64,000 bases of DNA from Chitinophaga nivalis (GTDB lineage: Bacteria; Bacteroidota; Bacteroidia; Chitinophagales; Chitinophagaceae): positions 2,338,301-2,402,300 of the forward strand of contig NZ_JAPDNR010000001.1 in NCBI RefSeq assembly GCF_025989125.1, written 5' to 3'. The position numbers were made by a program, and so were the translations under genes. Below the pieces are notes generated by a model. That model made no database searches. It saw nothing but the letters and a program-made list of their open reading frames with translations, and was not told the DNA's origin. Positions 9,534-17,910 of the stretch are shown here, piece by piece (position 1 is the first letter of the stretch; every line of letters starts with the position of its first letter).

Positions 9534-10094
9534 TTATTTTATCTTCTCACTGAGCTGCGCCAGTGAATGCAATAACTGCGGTAATAATTTAAGGGTATAC
9601 TCATCTGTCAGATTGCCGCTGGCATCAAACTTATGCTGGGCACTGGCAATCATCACCTCTGGTTTGTTGATCACATAGGCATTCAGGAATACCATTACCT
9701 GCCGCAGGTGATACTGCATGCGGGCGGTACCCAGGTTACCCTGACTGGCGCCCAGAATAGCAACGGCCTTTTCATTGAACGGTTTATCCGGATGCCGCGA
9801 AAAAACATCGATCGCATTTTTCAGTGCGCCGGGAATGGAATAGTTGTATTCCGGTGAAACGAAAATAACGCCATCGGCGGCTTTGATTTTTTCAATCAGC
9901 GGTACTACCTGCTCCGGTAATTGTTCCGTATGCAGATCGGCATTGTAAAACGGAATGTCTCCGATGTGCAGCTGTTCTATCGTGATGTGCGATGGTGCAA
10001 CTTGCTGCAGGGCTTTCAGGGCGAGGGTGTTGTAGGAGGCCTTCCGTAAGCTGCCGGAAATGGCTACAAAATGATAGCGTTTTTCAATAGACAT
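9534..10094 (-). CDS. NADPH-dependent FMN reductase (flavodoxin-like)
   Basis: 186 residues from ATG 10094 (MSIEKRYHF). A longer reading with 22 extra residues is possible but adds a Cys-rich stretch not seen in the family, and the A-rich tract just before 10094 supports the shorter form. ISGSLRKASYN is the FMN-phosphate loop, and SPEYNYSIPGALKNAID is the hallmark of the ChrR/YieF/Lot6 family. The enzyme transfers electrons from NAD(P)H to quinones, chromate or azo compounds via bound FMN, probably for redox protection. It is a single gene facing the ABC pair. Confidence 0.92.
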   Translation of the reverse strand: MSIEKRYHFVAISGSLRKASYNTLALKALQQVAPSHITIEQLHIGDIPFYNADLHTEQLPEQVVPLIEKIKAADGVIFVSPEYNYSIPGALKNAIDVFSRHPDKPFNEKAVAILGASQGNLGTARMQYHLRQVMVFLNAYVINKPEVMIASAQHKFDASGNLTDEYTLKLLPQLLHSLAQLSEKIK

Positions 10095-10203
10095 ATATGT
10101 TTTTTTAAATTGCAGGTGACGGCAGGGACAGGAGCTGGCAACAGTGCTGCCACAAATCACCAGGCGATAGCTGGCATTTTCGCCGCATACATCCTTCCAC
10201 TGA

Positions 10204-11757
10204 CTATATTCTCTTTTCTTTATTCACAAATTTTCTATGGATAACTTCCTGTACCGGGATGCCCTCTATCTTACTCTCCAGCCAGGATATGATATCCAGA
10301 TAGAGGAAGGAGCGGCGTTCGTAAGGGTCCTGGGAAATTTGTACCAGCCGGTCTTTCAGGTCTACGAAGGCATTGCGTAGCTCCTTCGGATTGGCATAAA
10401 TATACCGGCGGAGAAATTTCATGATTTCTTCCATCACCACGCCTAAGTCTTTGTGCTTGGAGATGAAGTGATAGACAGATTTGATCAGGTATTCCACCAG
10501 GCTGTAGTTCTCCAGCTCATAATGCGCAATCAGGTGAAGGATACGGGCAAAACATTGGATATCTGCCCGCAGGTTGCCGATTTTTAAATTGATGATTTTA
10601 TTCAGATAGGTGATGGCCTTGTTATTATCACCGCTACCGAAATACAGGCAGGCTATTTTGTAATAGAATACCAGTACCCGGTGTTGGTCTATTTTGAGCG
10701 TATGATTGGATATTTCCGTTTCCAGCTCCGGTACCATGGCCAAACCCTGACTGAAAGTACCTTCCAGGAAGTAGCGGTTTATTTTGGCCGTATAGAGGTA
10801 TACGAAAGCAGATGTACGGGTGTTCTCATGGAAGGATTCCTGATTAGTCAGGATAAATGTTTCCAGTTCCAGCAGCGCCGTTTTGAATTTCTCGAAGTTG
10901 GAGGTGTAGAAATGAGCGGTCAGCAGGTTATGCTGCGCTTTAATGTACAGGTCCATGTCGGTTTGCTGCAGGGAAGGGTATTGTTTGAACAGATCTACCC
11001 ACTTCTGGGTATACCGGTAATACATCACAAAGTCCTGCAGGATATAATAGAACCAGCAGGAAGCCTGATACATATACACTTTTTCGTAAAAGCTCATCTG
11101 CGTGAAGTTGAGATCAGGCAGCTGGCTTTCAAAGAAAGATTTCACCATGGCGCCATCCCGTTCATTGCGGGCATGCCCCAGTTTGAGGTACAGGCCATAC
11201 ATGCGCAGGGAGAGGGTAGACAGGCGGCTGATGTTGGCCAGTTGCTGCCGGATCTGCTGCGATTCGGCGCTCAGCACTTCGGCGCGGTTTTCCAGGCTGC
11301 GGGTGATATGCCTGGACTCAATTAGCTTTTCAAATTCCACAATTTCGTAACCCAGCATGACTTCTTCCTGCTCCAGGGCCATGGCTTTGGCTTTGGCCAG
11401 TATTTTCAGGCTTTGGTTGTATAACCCTTTATTGTAGAGTACCCGCGCATGATCCAGTTGTTCCCGTAAATCAATGAGCGGATCTTTTTGTTTGTATAGC
11501 TGCCGGAGGCTGGATAGCAGGTGTTTATACAAGTGTGCCTTTACATTGGACAGTTGTTGTTTCTTGATGTCAGTGACTTTTTTCAGAATAGCTTCCTCAT
11601 CATAATCTTTCATTTTGTCCAGCGTCGTAAACAACTGAATAAACAGTACGTCTTCCTTGGTGTTGTTTTTATTGAACGCCAGCTGAAAACTACGTTTTTC
11701 CGCTTTGGTAAGTGTTTTTATTAATATGAATAAGGCGTCACTTTGGCTGTTGGGCAT
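10204..11757 (-). CDS. conserved TPR-like helical protein of unknown function
   Basis: 517 residues, almost all alpha-helical by composition, with Tyr/Leu/Ala-rich repeating helices through residues 100-450 that look like degenerate TPR repeats (for example NKAITYLNKIINLKIGN). No signal peptide, no membrane segment, no catalytic motif. The N-terminal 90 residues (ALFILIKTLTKAEKRSFQL) form a Lys-rich helical block. I do not recognise a named family; a protein-interaction scaffold is a reasonable inference. It is transcribed divergently from leuC, with a -7 element at 11835-11842. Confidence 0.75.
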   Translation of the reverse strand: MPNSQSDALFILIKTLTKAEKRSFQLAFNKNNTKEDVLFIQLFTTLDKMKDYDEEAILKKVTDIKKQQLSNVKAHLYKHLLSSLRQLYKQKDPLIDLREQLDHARVLYNKGLYNQSLKILAKAKAMALEQEEVMLGYEIVEFEKLIESRHITRSLENRAEVLSAESQQIRQQLANISRLSTLSLRMYGLYLKLGHARNERDGAMVKSFFESQLPDLNFTQMSFYEKVYMYQASCWFYYILQDFVMYYRYTQKWVDLFKQYPSLQQTDMDLYIKAQHNLLTAHFYTSNFEKFKTALLELETFILTNQESFHENTRTSAFVYLYTAKINRYFLEGTFSQGLAMVPELETEISNHTLKIDQHRVLVFYYKIACLYFGSGDNNKAITYLNKIINLKIGNLRADIQCFARILHLIAHYELENYSLVEYLIKSVYHFISKHKDLGVVMEEIMKFLRRYIYANPKELRNAFVDLKDRLVQISQDPYERRSFLYLDIISWLESKIEGIPVQEVIHRKFVNKEKRI

Positions 11758-11834
11758 CGTTGATAAAATCTTGTAATTAGTTGAAAAACAGTGTTTTAGT
11801 ATGAATTAACTGCTTTTAAAGGTTGTAATTAAAG

Positions 11835-11842
11835 CAAATTTA
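11835..11842 (-). promoter_or_regulatory. putative -7 element of the TPR-like gene
   Basis: Minus-strand TAAATTTG, exact fit to TAnnTTTG, about 78 bases before the start codon. No clear -33 element. Confidence 0.4.
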
Positions 11843-11869
11843 GCGATATGGCAATTAATTATTGCCCAT

Positions 11870-11877
11870 TAGATTTG
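11870..11877 (+). promoter_or_regulatory. putative -7 element of the leu operon
   Basis: TAGATTTG, exact fit to TAnnTTTG, 34 bases before the leuC ATG. The leader would be under 35 bases, leaving no space for a peptide attenuator or T-box. It lies 28 bases from the oppositely oriented element of the TPR gene, so the promoters may influence each other. Confidence 0.45.
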
Positions 11878-11911
11878 AAGGTATAAACAATTTAAAAAGG
11901 AAGCATTCAGG

Positions 11912-13318
11912 ATGGGAAAAACGTTATTTGATAAAATCTGGGACAGCCATGTGGTGGTGAGTAAACCGGGATACCCCGACGCCGTGTATATTAACACGCA
12001 CTTTATTCACGAAGTAACCAGTCCACAGGCATTCGATGGGTTGCGCAAACGCGATATCCCGGTATTTCGTCCTGCCAAAACAAGGGCTACTGCAGATCAT
12101 AACGTGCCAACACAGGATCAGCACCTGCCTATCAAAGAGGCATTGAGCCGCCTCCAGGTAGAAATGCTCACCAAAAATACCACCGAATTCGGGGTAGAAC
12201 TGTACGGGTTGGGACACCCTTACCAGGGTATTGTACACGTGATCGGACCAGAGCTGGGTATTACCCTGCCAGGTATGACCATCGTATGTGGCGACAGCCA
12301 TACCAGCACCCACGGAGCCTTTGGCGCCGTAGCTTTTGGTATCGGTACGTCAGAAGTAGAGCAGGTACTGGCTACGCAATGTATCCTCCAGTACAAGCCC
12401 AAACGCATGAAGATTGAAGTGAACGGGCAGCTGGGCAAAGGCGTTTTATCTAAAGATATTATCCTCTATATCATTGCTAAAATATCCGCATCCGGTGCTA
12501 CCGGCTATTTTGTGGAATATACCGGCGACGCTATCCGCAGCCTCAGTATGGAAGCGCGTATGACCATCTGTAATATGAGTATTGAGATGGGCGCCCGCGG
12601 CGGACTGATTGCGCCAGACGACATCACCTTTGACTATATCAAAGGCCGTGAGTTTGCCCCACAGGGCAGCGACTGGGAGGATGCCCTGGCTTACTGGAAA
12701 ACACTGTACACCGACCAGGATGCCACCTTCGATGAAGTACTGGTATTCGATGCGGCCGACATTGAGCCACAGATCACCTACGGTACCAATCCGGGTATGG
12801 GCATGGGCGTTACCCGCCAGATCCCCGCACTGGAACAGCTGGAGGAAAAAGAAAGACCCTCTTTCAAAAAATCACTCGACTATATGGACCTGCAACCCGG
12901 TAGCGGATTGCTGGGCAAAAAAGTGGACTACGTATTCATTGGTAGCTGCACCAACTCCCGTATCGAAGATTTACGCCTGGTAGCAGATTTTGTGAAAGGC
13001 AAACAAAAAGCCGACGATGTGGTGGTATGGATTGTACCCGGTTCCAAACAGGTGGAAGCCCAGGCCATTGCAGAAGGCATCGACAAGGTGTTTGCTGCGG
13101 CAGGTTTCGAGCTGAGAGAACCCGGATGCTCTGCCTGCCTGGGTATGAACGAAGATAAAGTACCAGCCGGATTATATTGTATCTCTACTTCCAATCGCAA
13201 CTTTGAAGGCCGTCAGGGACCTAATGCCCGTACCTTCCTCGCCAGCCCGCTCACCGCTGCTGCTGCGGCCATCACAGGCCATGTAGCAGATGTAAGAGCC
13301 CTATTGGCCGGAGAATAA
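11912..13318 (+). CDS. leuC: 3-isopropylmalate dehydratase, large subunit
   Basis: 468 residues, the usual length. With LeuD it isomerises 2-isopropylmalate to 3-isopropylmalate through the intermediate 2-isopropylmaleate, in the cytoplasm. The aconitase-type [4Fe-4S] ligands are in GSCTNSRIED and CSACLGMNEDK; CGDSHTSTHGAFG and ATQCILQ are family landmarks. It is the first gene of leuC-methyltransferase-leuD-leuB-leuA; the next ATG is 43 bases on. A GGAAG stretch and A-run precede the ATG. Confidence 0.97.
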   Translation: MGKTLFDKIWDSHVVVSKPGYPDAVYINTHFIHEVTSPQAFDGLRKRDIPVFRPAKTRATADHNVPTQDQHLPIKEALSRLQVEMLTKNTTEFGVELYGLGHPYQGIVHVIGPELGITLPGMTIVCGDSHTSTHGAFGAVAFGIGTSEVEQVLATQCILQYKPKRMKIEVNGQLGKGVLSKDIILYIIAKISASGATGYFVEYTGDAIRSLSMEARMTICNMSIEMGARGGLIAPDDITFDYIKGREFAPQGSDWEDALAYWKTLYTDQDATFDEVLVFDAADIEPQITYGTNPGMGMGVTRQIPALEQLEEKERPSFKKSLDYMDLQPGSGLLGKKVDYVFIGSCTNSRIEDLRLVADFVKGKQKADDVVVWIVPGSKQVEAQAIAEGIDKVFAAAGFELREPGCSACLGMNEDKVPAGLYCISTSNRNFEGRQGPNARTFLASPLTAAAAAITGHVADVRALLAGE

Positions 13319-13361
13319 AAGACACCCTGCGGGGGATTAAACAGCAGAAAAGAGAAGCGTC

Positions 13362-14108
13362 ATGCATTGGAATGCAGATTTATATAAAGAACAACATGCC
13401 TTTGTATTTGAATACGGCAATAGTTTGATAGACTGGCTCCAGCCAAAGGCCGGCGAAAAGATACTCGATCTGGGATGTGGTACCGGTGAACTAACAGCAC
13501 AACTGGCAGCAGCCGGTGCAACGGTTACCGGTATAGATGCCTCGGAAGAGATGATCACCAGCGCCCGCAGTCATTATCCGGAACTGACATTTCAAGTGGC
13601 TGATGCGACGGACTTTTCGCTGCCGGTACAATTCGACGCTGTTTTTTCCAATGCTACCCTGCACTGGATCAACGAAAAGGAAAAAGTAATCCGCTGCATG
13701 TATGACCACCTGAAACAGGGCGGTCGCCTCGCACTGGAATTTGGCGGAAAAGGGAATGTGGCCAGTATCGTAGATACCCTGGCCAGGGTGATGGAGCAAA
13801 GAGGATATACGTACCAGCCAATCTGGTATTTTCCGTCTCCTGCCGCCTATGCCACCCTGCTGGAAAATGCCGGTTTCCGGGTAGACCGCGTTCATTTCTT
13901 TGAACGACCTACCAGACTGGCAGATAAAGCCGAAGGCATCAGTACCTGGCTCAATATGTTCGGCAGCCGCTTCTTTGAAGCCGTACCGCCGGCAGATAAA
14001 GCCGATATCCTCCGGCAGGTGCAACAGGAACTGGCGCCGCAGATTACCCGCGATGGAGAACTATATGCCGACTACGTTCGTTTACGGATCGCCGCTACAA
14101 AAATTTAA
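13362..14108 (+). CDS. SAM-dependent methyltransferase, trans-aconitate methyltransferase-like, inside the leu operon
   Basis: 248 residues, class I Rossmann methyltransferase. Motif I is LDLGCGTG (residues 35-42), the SAM-ribose acid is Asp 59 in VTGIDAS, and motif IV is FSNATLHW (95-102). The whole layout runs in parallel with E. coli Tam: an N-terminal W-x-x-x-LY, GID[AS]S followed by MI-x-x-ARS, NA[TS]L[HQ]W, and a C-terminal helical part ending in a strand. Tam methylates trans-aconitate, and the yeast relative Tmt1 also methylates 3-isopropylmalate. The gene sits 43 bases after leuC and 15 before leuD, so it is surely co-expressed with the isomerase subunits. Action on a LeuCD substrate or side product is my inference; ubiquinone-type or other small-molecule methylation cannot be excluded. 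Confidence 0.88.
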   Translation: MHWNADLYKEQHAFVFEYGNSLIDWLQPKAGEKILDLGCGTGELTAQLAAAGATVTGIDASEEMITSARSHYPELTFQVADATDFSLPVQFDAVFSNATLHWINEKEKVIRCMYDHLKQGGRLALEFGGKGNVASIVDTLARVMEQRGYTYQPIWYFPSPAAYATLLENAGFRVDRVHFFERPTRLADKAEGISTWLNMFGSRFFEAVPPADKADILRQVQQELAPQITRDGELYADYVRLRIAATKI

Positions 14109-14123
14109 ACACTAACATTCACC

Positions 14124-14723
14124 ATGAGTAAAATATTTCAACACCTCGTATCATCTGCTGTACCTGTACCTATCGAAAATATAGATACAGACCAGATTAT
14201 TCCTGCACGTTTCCTGAAAGCAACCACCCGGGACGGTTTTGGTGAAAACCTGTTCCGCGACTGGCGCTTCGATGGCGATAACCAGCCGAAGGCAGACTTC
14301 ATCCTCAACAACCCGATCTATACCGGTAAAATACTGGTAGCCGGTAAAAACTTCGGATGTGGTTCTTCCCGCGAACACGCGGCTTGGGCTATTGCCGACT
14401 ATGGTTTTAAAGTAGTGGTGAGCAGCTTCTTTGCTGATATCTTCAAAAACAATGCGCTCAACAACTTTATCCTGCCGGTACAGGTGAGTGAGGATTTCCT
14501 GGATAAAATTTTCAAAGCCATCGAAAAAGATCCGAAAGCCGCTATCGAAGTAGACCTGGAAAATCAGGTGATCCGGATCCAGGAAAGTGGAGAACAGGAA
14601 AGCTTTGCCATCAATCCCTACAAAAAAACCTGTTTGCTGAATGGGTACGATGATATCGACTACCTGCTGAGTCTCCGTCAGGAAATTGAAAACTACGAAA
14701 CAACAAGAGCATTTAATTTTTAA
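14124..14723 (+). CDS. leuD: 3-isopropylmalate dehydratase, small subunit
   Basis: 199 residues, normal length. It is the swivel domain that completes the LeuC active site. PIENIDTDQIIPARFLK near the N-terminus and GKNFGCGSSREHAAWAI in the middle are the conserved substrate-binding loops. It is separated from leuC by the methyltransferase gene, unusual because leuC and leuD are usually adjacent. 15 bases follow the methyltransferase stop and 29 precede leuB. Confidence 0.97.
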   Translation: MSKIFQHLVSSAVPVPIENIDTDQIIPARFLKATTRDGFGENLFRDWRFDGDNQPKADFILNNPIYTGKILVAGKNFGCGSSREHAAWAIADYGFKVVVSSFFADIFKNNALNNFILPVQVSEDFLDKIFKAIEKDPKAAIEVDLENQVIRIQESGEQESFAINPYKKTCLLNGYDDIDYLLSLRQEIENYETTRAFNF

Positions 14724-14752
14724 GCTAAAAAAAGCTATCTGAAATATACTAT

Positions 14753-15832
14753 ATGGGCGTAGAGAAGAAAATACTGGTAATACCTGGTGACGGCATCGGT
14801 CAGGAAGTGACGGCATGGGGACAAAAAGTGCTGACAACGATTGCTGCAAACTTTAACCACACCTTCACTTTTGAAGAAGGTCTTATGGGACACGTAGCCA
14901 TCGAAGCTACGGGAGATCCACTACCCGATGAAACACTGCAGAAAGCCAGAAGCGCAGATGCGATTTTATTCGGTGCGATCGGTCATGCTAAATATGATAA
15001 CGATCCTACGTTGAAAGTAAGACCCGAACAAGGGCTGCTGAAGATCCGGAAAGAACTGGGATTATATGCCAATCTCCGCCCAATAAAACTGTTTGACGAA
15101 TTACTCGAAGCTTCCAGTATTAAACCGGAAATCCTGCGGGGTGCGGATATTCTCTTTTTCCGCGAGTTGACCGGGGATGTATATTTCGGAGAGAAAAAAA
15201 GAACGGAAGATCGTAACACTGCTTCTGATCTGATGATTTACCATCGTTATGAAGTGGAGCGCATTGCCCGCAAAGCCTACGAAGCTGCACGTACCCGCCG
15301 CAGCAAACTGTGCTCTGTGGATAAGGCCAACGTACTGGAAGCGAGCCGGCTCTGGAGAGAAGTGGTACAGGAAATCGCGAAAGAATATCCGGATGTGGAA
15401 ACAGAACATATGTTTATCGACAATGCTGCCATGCAGCTGATCAAAGACCCAAAACGTTTTGATGTGGTGCTCACGGGCAACCTCTTCGGTGATATCCTCA
15501 CAGATGAAGCGTCCCAGATCGCCGGATCTATGGGGATGCTGGCTTCTGCCTCTGTAGGCGACCAGGTAGGTTTCTATGAGCCTATTCATGGTTCCGCACA
15601 TGATATTGCCGGTAAAGGCATTGCCAACCCACTGGCTTCTATTCTCTCTGCTGCCCTCATGCTGGATATTTCCTTTGGCCTCAAAATGGAATCACAGCGC
15701 GTGATCAAAGCTGTAGAAGCTACACTCAGACAAGGTTACAGAACAATGGATATCGCCAACAAACATACCGTGAACGATTTCATTATGGGAACAGACGCGA
15801 TGGGCGCTAAAGTTTTGGAGAATCTGAATTAA
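14753..15832 (+). CDS. leuB: 3-isopropylmalate dehydrogenase
   Basis: 359 residues. It oxidises 3-isopropylmalate with NAD to 2-isopropyl-3-oxosuccinate, which loses CO2 to give 2-ketoisocaproate. Seen in sequence: VIPGDGIGQEV at the N-terminus, KARSADAILFGAIG, the substrate arginine region, NLFGDILTDEASQ (metal-binding aspartates) and YEPIHGSAHDIAGKG (NAD-binding signature). Normal length and no lesions. Fourth gene of the leu operon. Confidence 0.97.
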   Translation: MGVEKKILVIPGDGIGQEVTAWGQKVLTTIAANFNHTFTFEEGLMGHVAIEATGDPLPDETLQKARSADAILFGAIGHAKYDNDPTLKVRPEQGLLKIRKELGLYANLRPIKLFDELLEASSIKPEILRGADILFFRELTGDVYFGEKKRTEDRNTASDLMIYHRYEVERIARKAYEAARTRRSKLCSVDKANVLEASRLWREVVQEIAKEYPDVETEHMFIDNAAMQLIKDPKRFDVVLTGNLFGDILTDEASQIAGSMGMLASASVGDQVGFYEPIHGSAHDIAGKGIANPLASILSAALMLDISFGLKMESQRVIKAVEATLRQGYRTMDIANKHTVNDFIMGTDAMGAKVLENLN

Positions 15833-15859
15833 TCATTCAACGAAAATCATCACATCATT

Positions 15860-17365
15860 ATGGATAAAAATCGTGTATACGTCTTTGATACCACTTTAAG
15901 GGACGGTGAACAGGTACCGGGTTGCCAGCTGACTACGGTCGAAAAAATTGAAATCGCAAAAAAACTGGAAGCACTGGGTGTGGATATTATCGAAGCTGGT
16001 TTTCCTATCTCCAGCCCCGGTGATTTCCAGAGTGTGGTGGAAATATCCAAAGCAGTAACAGAGCCGGTCATCTGCGCGCTCACCCGCTGCAATAATATGG
16101 ATATCGACGCTGCTGCTGATGCCCTGCGTTTCGCCAAACGTAAACGTATCCATACCGGTATCGGTGCTTCCGATATGCATATCAAATATAAATTCAACAG
16201 TACCCGTGAAGAGATCCTGGAACGTGCAGCTGCTGGGGTAAAATATGCCCGCCGGTTTACGGATGATGTGGAATTTTATGCAGAAGATGCCGGCCGTGCC
16301 GACAATGAGTTCCTGGCTCGTATGATTGAAGCGGTGATTGCTGCCGGTGCTACAACGGTTAATATCCCCGATACCAACGGATATTGCCTGCCCGACCAGT
16401 ACGGTGCTAAAATAAAATACCTGGTAGACCATGTCTCCAATATAGATAAAGCGATCATCTCCGTGCACTGCCACAACGACCTGGGTATGGCTACTGCCAA
16501 TACCATTGCAGGGGTACTGAACGGCGCCCGTCAGGTGGAATGTACCATCAACGGTATCGGAGAACGTGCCGGTAACACTTCCCTGGAAGAAGTGGCGATG
16601 ATCCTGAAAACACACCAGCACCTGGGCTATTATACCCATATCAATTCCAAAGGTATCTATGAACTGAGCAACCTGGTAGAAACCATGATGCATATGCCGG
16701 TACAGCCTAATAAGGCAATCGTGGGCCGCAATGCGTTTGCACACAGTTCCGGTATCCACCAGGATGGTGTACTGAAACACAGAGAAAACTACGAAATCCT
16801 GAATCCGGAAGATGTAGGTATCAATTCCAACGCGATTATCCTCACTGCCCGCAGTGGCCGGCATGCGCTGAAACACCACCTGGAGCGCCTGGGTTACAAA
16901 CTGGAAAAAATCAACCTGGATGAAGTATATCAGCGTTTCCTGGTGATGGCCGACAGTAAAAAAGATATCAGCGATGCAGACCTGCTGCAACTGATGGGAG
17001 ATGGCGATGAAAAAACATACGATGATAAAGCTATCAAAGTAATGCTGTTGCAAGTGGTATGCGGTGATCCGTTACGTCCGATGGCTACTGTGAAACTGAA
17101 AATCAACGGAGAAGAAAGAGAAGCCAGCGCTGCCGGAAATGGTCCTGTGAACGCTACCATCAATGCTATTCACGATATTATTAAAGATGATATTTCCCTG
17201 GATGAATTTAATATTCAGGCAATGCACGGCGGTAGTGAAGACATCAGCAAAGTAAATATGCGGGTGAAACACAATGGCCAGTCCTACTATGGTTTCGGCT
17301 ATTCTACCGACATTGTCAATGCTTCTGTTCACGCTTATGTAGATGCACTCAATAAAATTTATTGA
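15860..17365 (+). CDS. leuA: 2-isopropylmalate synthase
   Basis: 501 residues. It condenses acetyl-CoA with 2-ketoisovalerate, the committed step of leucine synthesis. FDTTLRDGEQVPG is the HMGL-type active-site start, SVHCHNDLGMA holds the metal-binding histidines, and NGIGERAGN the substrate loop. Residues about 385-501 form the LeuA dimer regulatory domain that binds leucine for feedback inhibition (IHGGSEDISKVN-like stretch, YSTDIVNASVHAY). The length and regulatory domain favour leuA over homocitrate or citramalate synthase, as does the operon context. Last gene, followed by a strong terminator. Confidence 0.96.
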   Translation: MDKNRVYVFDTTLRDGEQVPGCQLTTVEKIEIAKKLEALGVDIIEAGFPISSPGDFQSVVEISKAVTEPVICALTRCNNMDIDAAADALRFAKRKRIHTGIGASDMHIKYKFNSTREEILERAAAGVKYARRFTDDVEFYAEDAGRADNEFLARMIEAVIAAGATTVNIPDTNGYCLPDQYGAKIKYLVDHVSNIDKAIISVHCHNDLGMATANTIAGVLNGARQVECTINGIGERAGNTSLEEVAMILKTHQHLGYYTHINSKGIYELSNLVETMMHMPVQPNKAIVGRNAFAHSSGIHQDGVLKHRENYEILNPEDVGINSNAIILTARSGRHALKHHLERLGYKLEKINLDEVYQRFLVMADSKKDISDADLLQLMGDGDEKTYDDKAIKVMLLQVVCGDPLRPMATVKLKINGEEREASAAGNGPVNATINAIHDIIKDDISLDEFNIQAMHGGSEDISKVNMRVKHNGQSYYGFGYSTDIVNASVHAYVDALNKIY

Positions 17366-17405
17366 TTGTTGATGGAATAAGTTCGGGAAATAAAGACATC
17401 TGCTG

Positions 17406-17463
17406 ATTACGCATTTCCCGGAAGAAACGCTCGTTTTCTTCCGGGAGATGCGTAATTTTTTTT
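17406..17463 (+). terminator. terminator of the leu operon (ATTACG/CGTAAT type)
   Basis: Outer stem ATTACGCAT (17406-17414) with ATGCGTAAT (17448-17456), a 2x2 mismatch, then an 11-bp inner stem (17417-17427 with 17435-17445) and a 7-base loop, followed by eight T. The ATGCGTAAT arm recurs at 63181. Confidence 0.85.
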
Positions 17464-17498
17464 GTAACTTTTAGATGCTCCCATCGTTTTACAGGCAA

Positions 17499-17906
17499 AT
17501 GAAACCCTGCATCCTTATGAAGCCTGTAATATTTTTAACAGCCCTGGCACTGCTGTTATCCTGTAAGAAAGAAACAGATACCTGTAAAACATGGATGGAG
17601 GCACAGATCGATGAAGTGGCGCCGCTGGGCAGGTCACAGACCGGAGGAACCGGCAGACCGGAAGTGCGGTTTAAGGTCAGCTGCTGGTTTAGCAACAGCT
17701 GCAGCAATATCCATCGCCTGGTGGAAAAACGCAATGGCAATACCTATACCATCAGGGCAGAAGGAATATACGATCAATGTGCCTTTTGTGCAACGATGTT
17801 AACCCCGGTCAGCACGACGTATGTTTTTAATCCGCCTGCTGCCGGTACTTACTATCTCAAATGGGAAGGACTACCGGAACGTACAGATACCGTCCGTATT
17901 CACTAA
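17499..17906 (+). CDS. small Cys-containing lipoprotein, unknown function
   Basis: 135 residues from ATG 17499; a start at 17517 (MKPVIFLTALALLLSC) is equally possible and gives a compact lipoprotein signal. The lipobox ALLLSC is followed by KKETDTC. The mature part has six Cys including YDQCAFCAT, and ends in a predicted beta-strand YYLKWEG. I recognise no family. A weak promoter match (TTTG directly before TAACTTTT at 17465) sits upstream. It is convergent with the dipeptidase gene, leaving only four bases between the stops. Confidence 0.7.
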   Translation: MKPCILMKPVIFLTALALLLSCKKETDTCKTWMEAQIDEVAPLGRSQTGGTGRPEVRFKVSCWFSNSCSNIHRLVEKRNGNTYTIRAEGIYDQCAFCATMLTPVSTTYVFNPPAAGTYYLKWEGLPERTDTVRIH

Positions 17907-17910
17907 TGAT

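Noticed and set aside
11878..11911. Leader-peptide attenuator or T-box before leuC
   Set aside because: The predicted leader is under 35 bases and has no Leu-codon run or T-box sequence.
15896..17053. Long open frame on the minus strand opposite leuA (and similar ones opposite acnA at 49648-50706, DUF4954 at 28321-29100 and cysN at 55740-56504)
   Set aside because: They mirror highly conserved genes, have Phe/His/Gln-rich unnatural compositions and no family motifs; they are by-products of codon use on the real strand.
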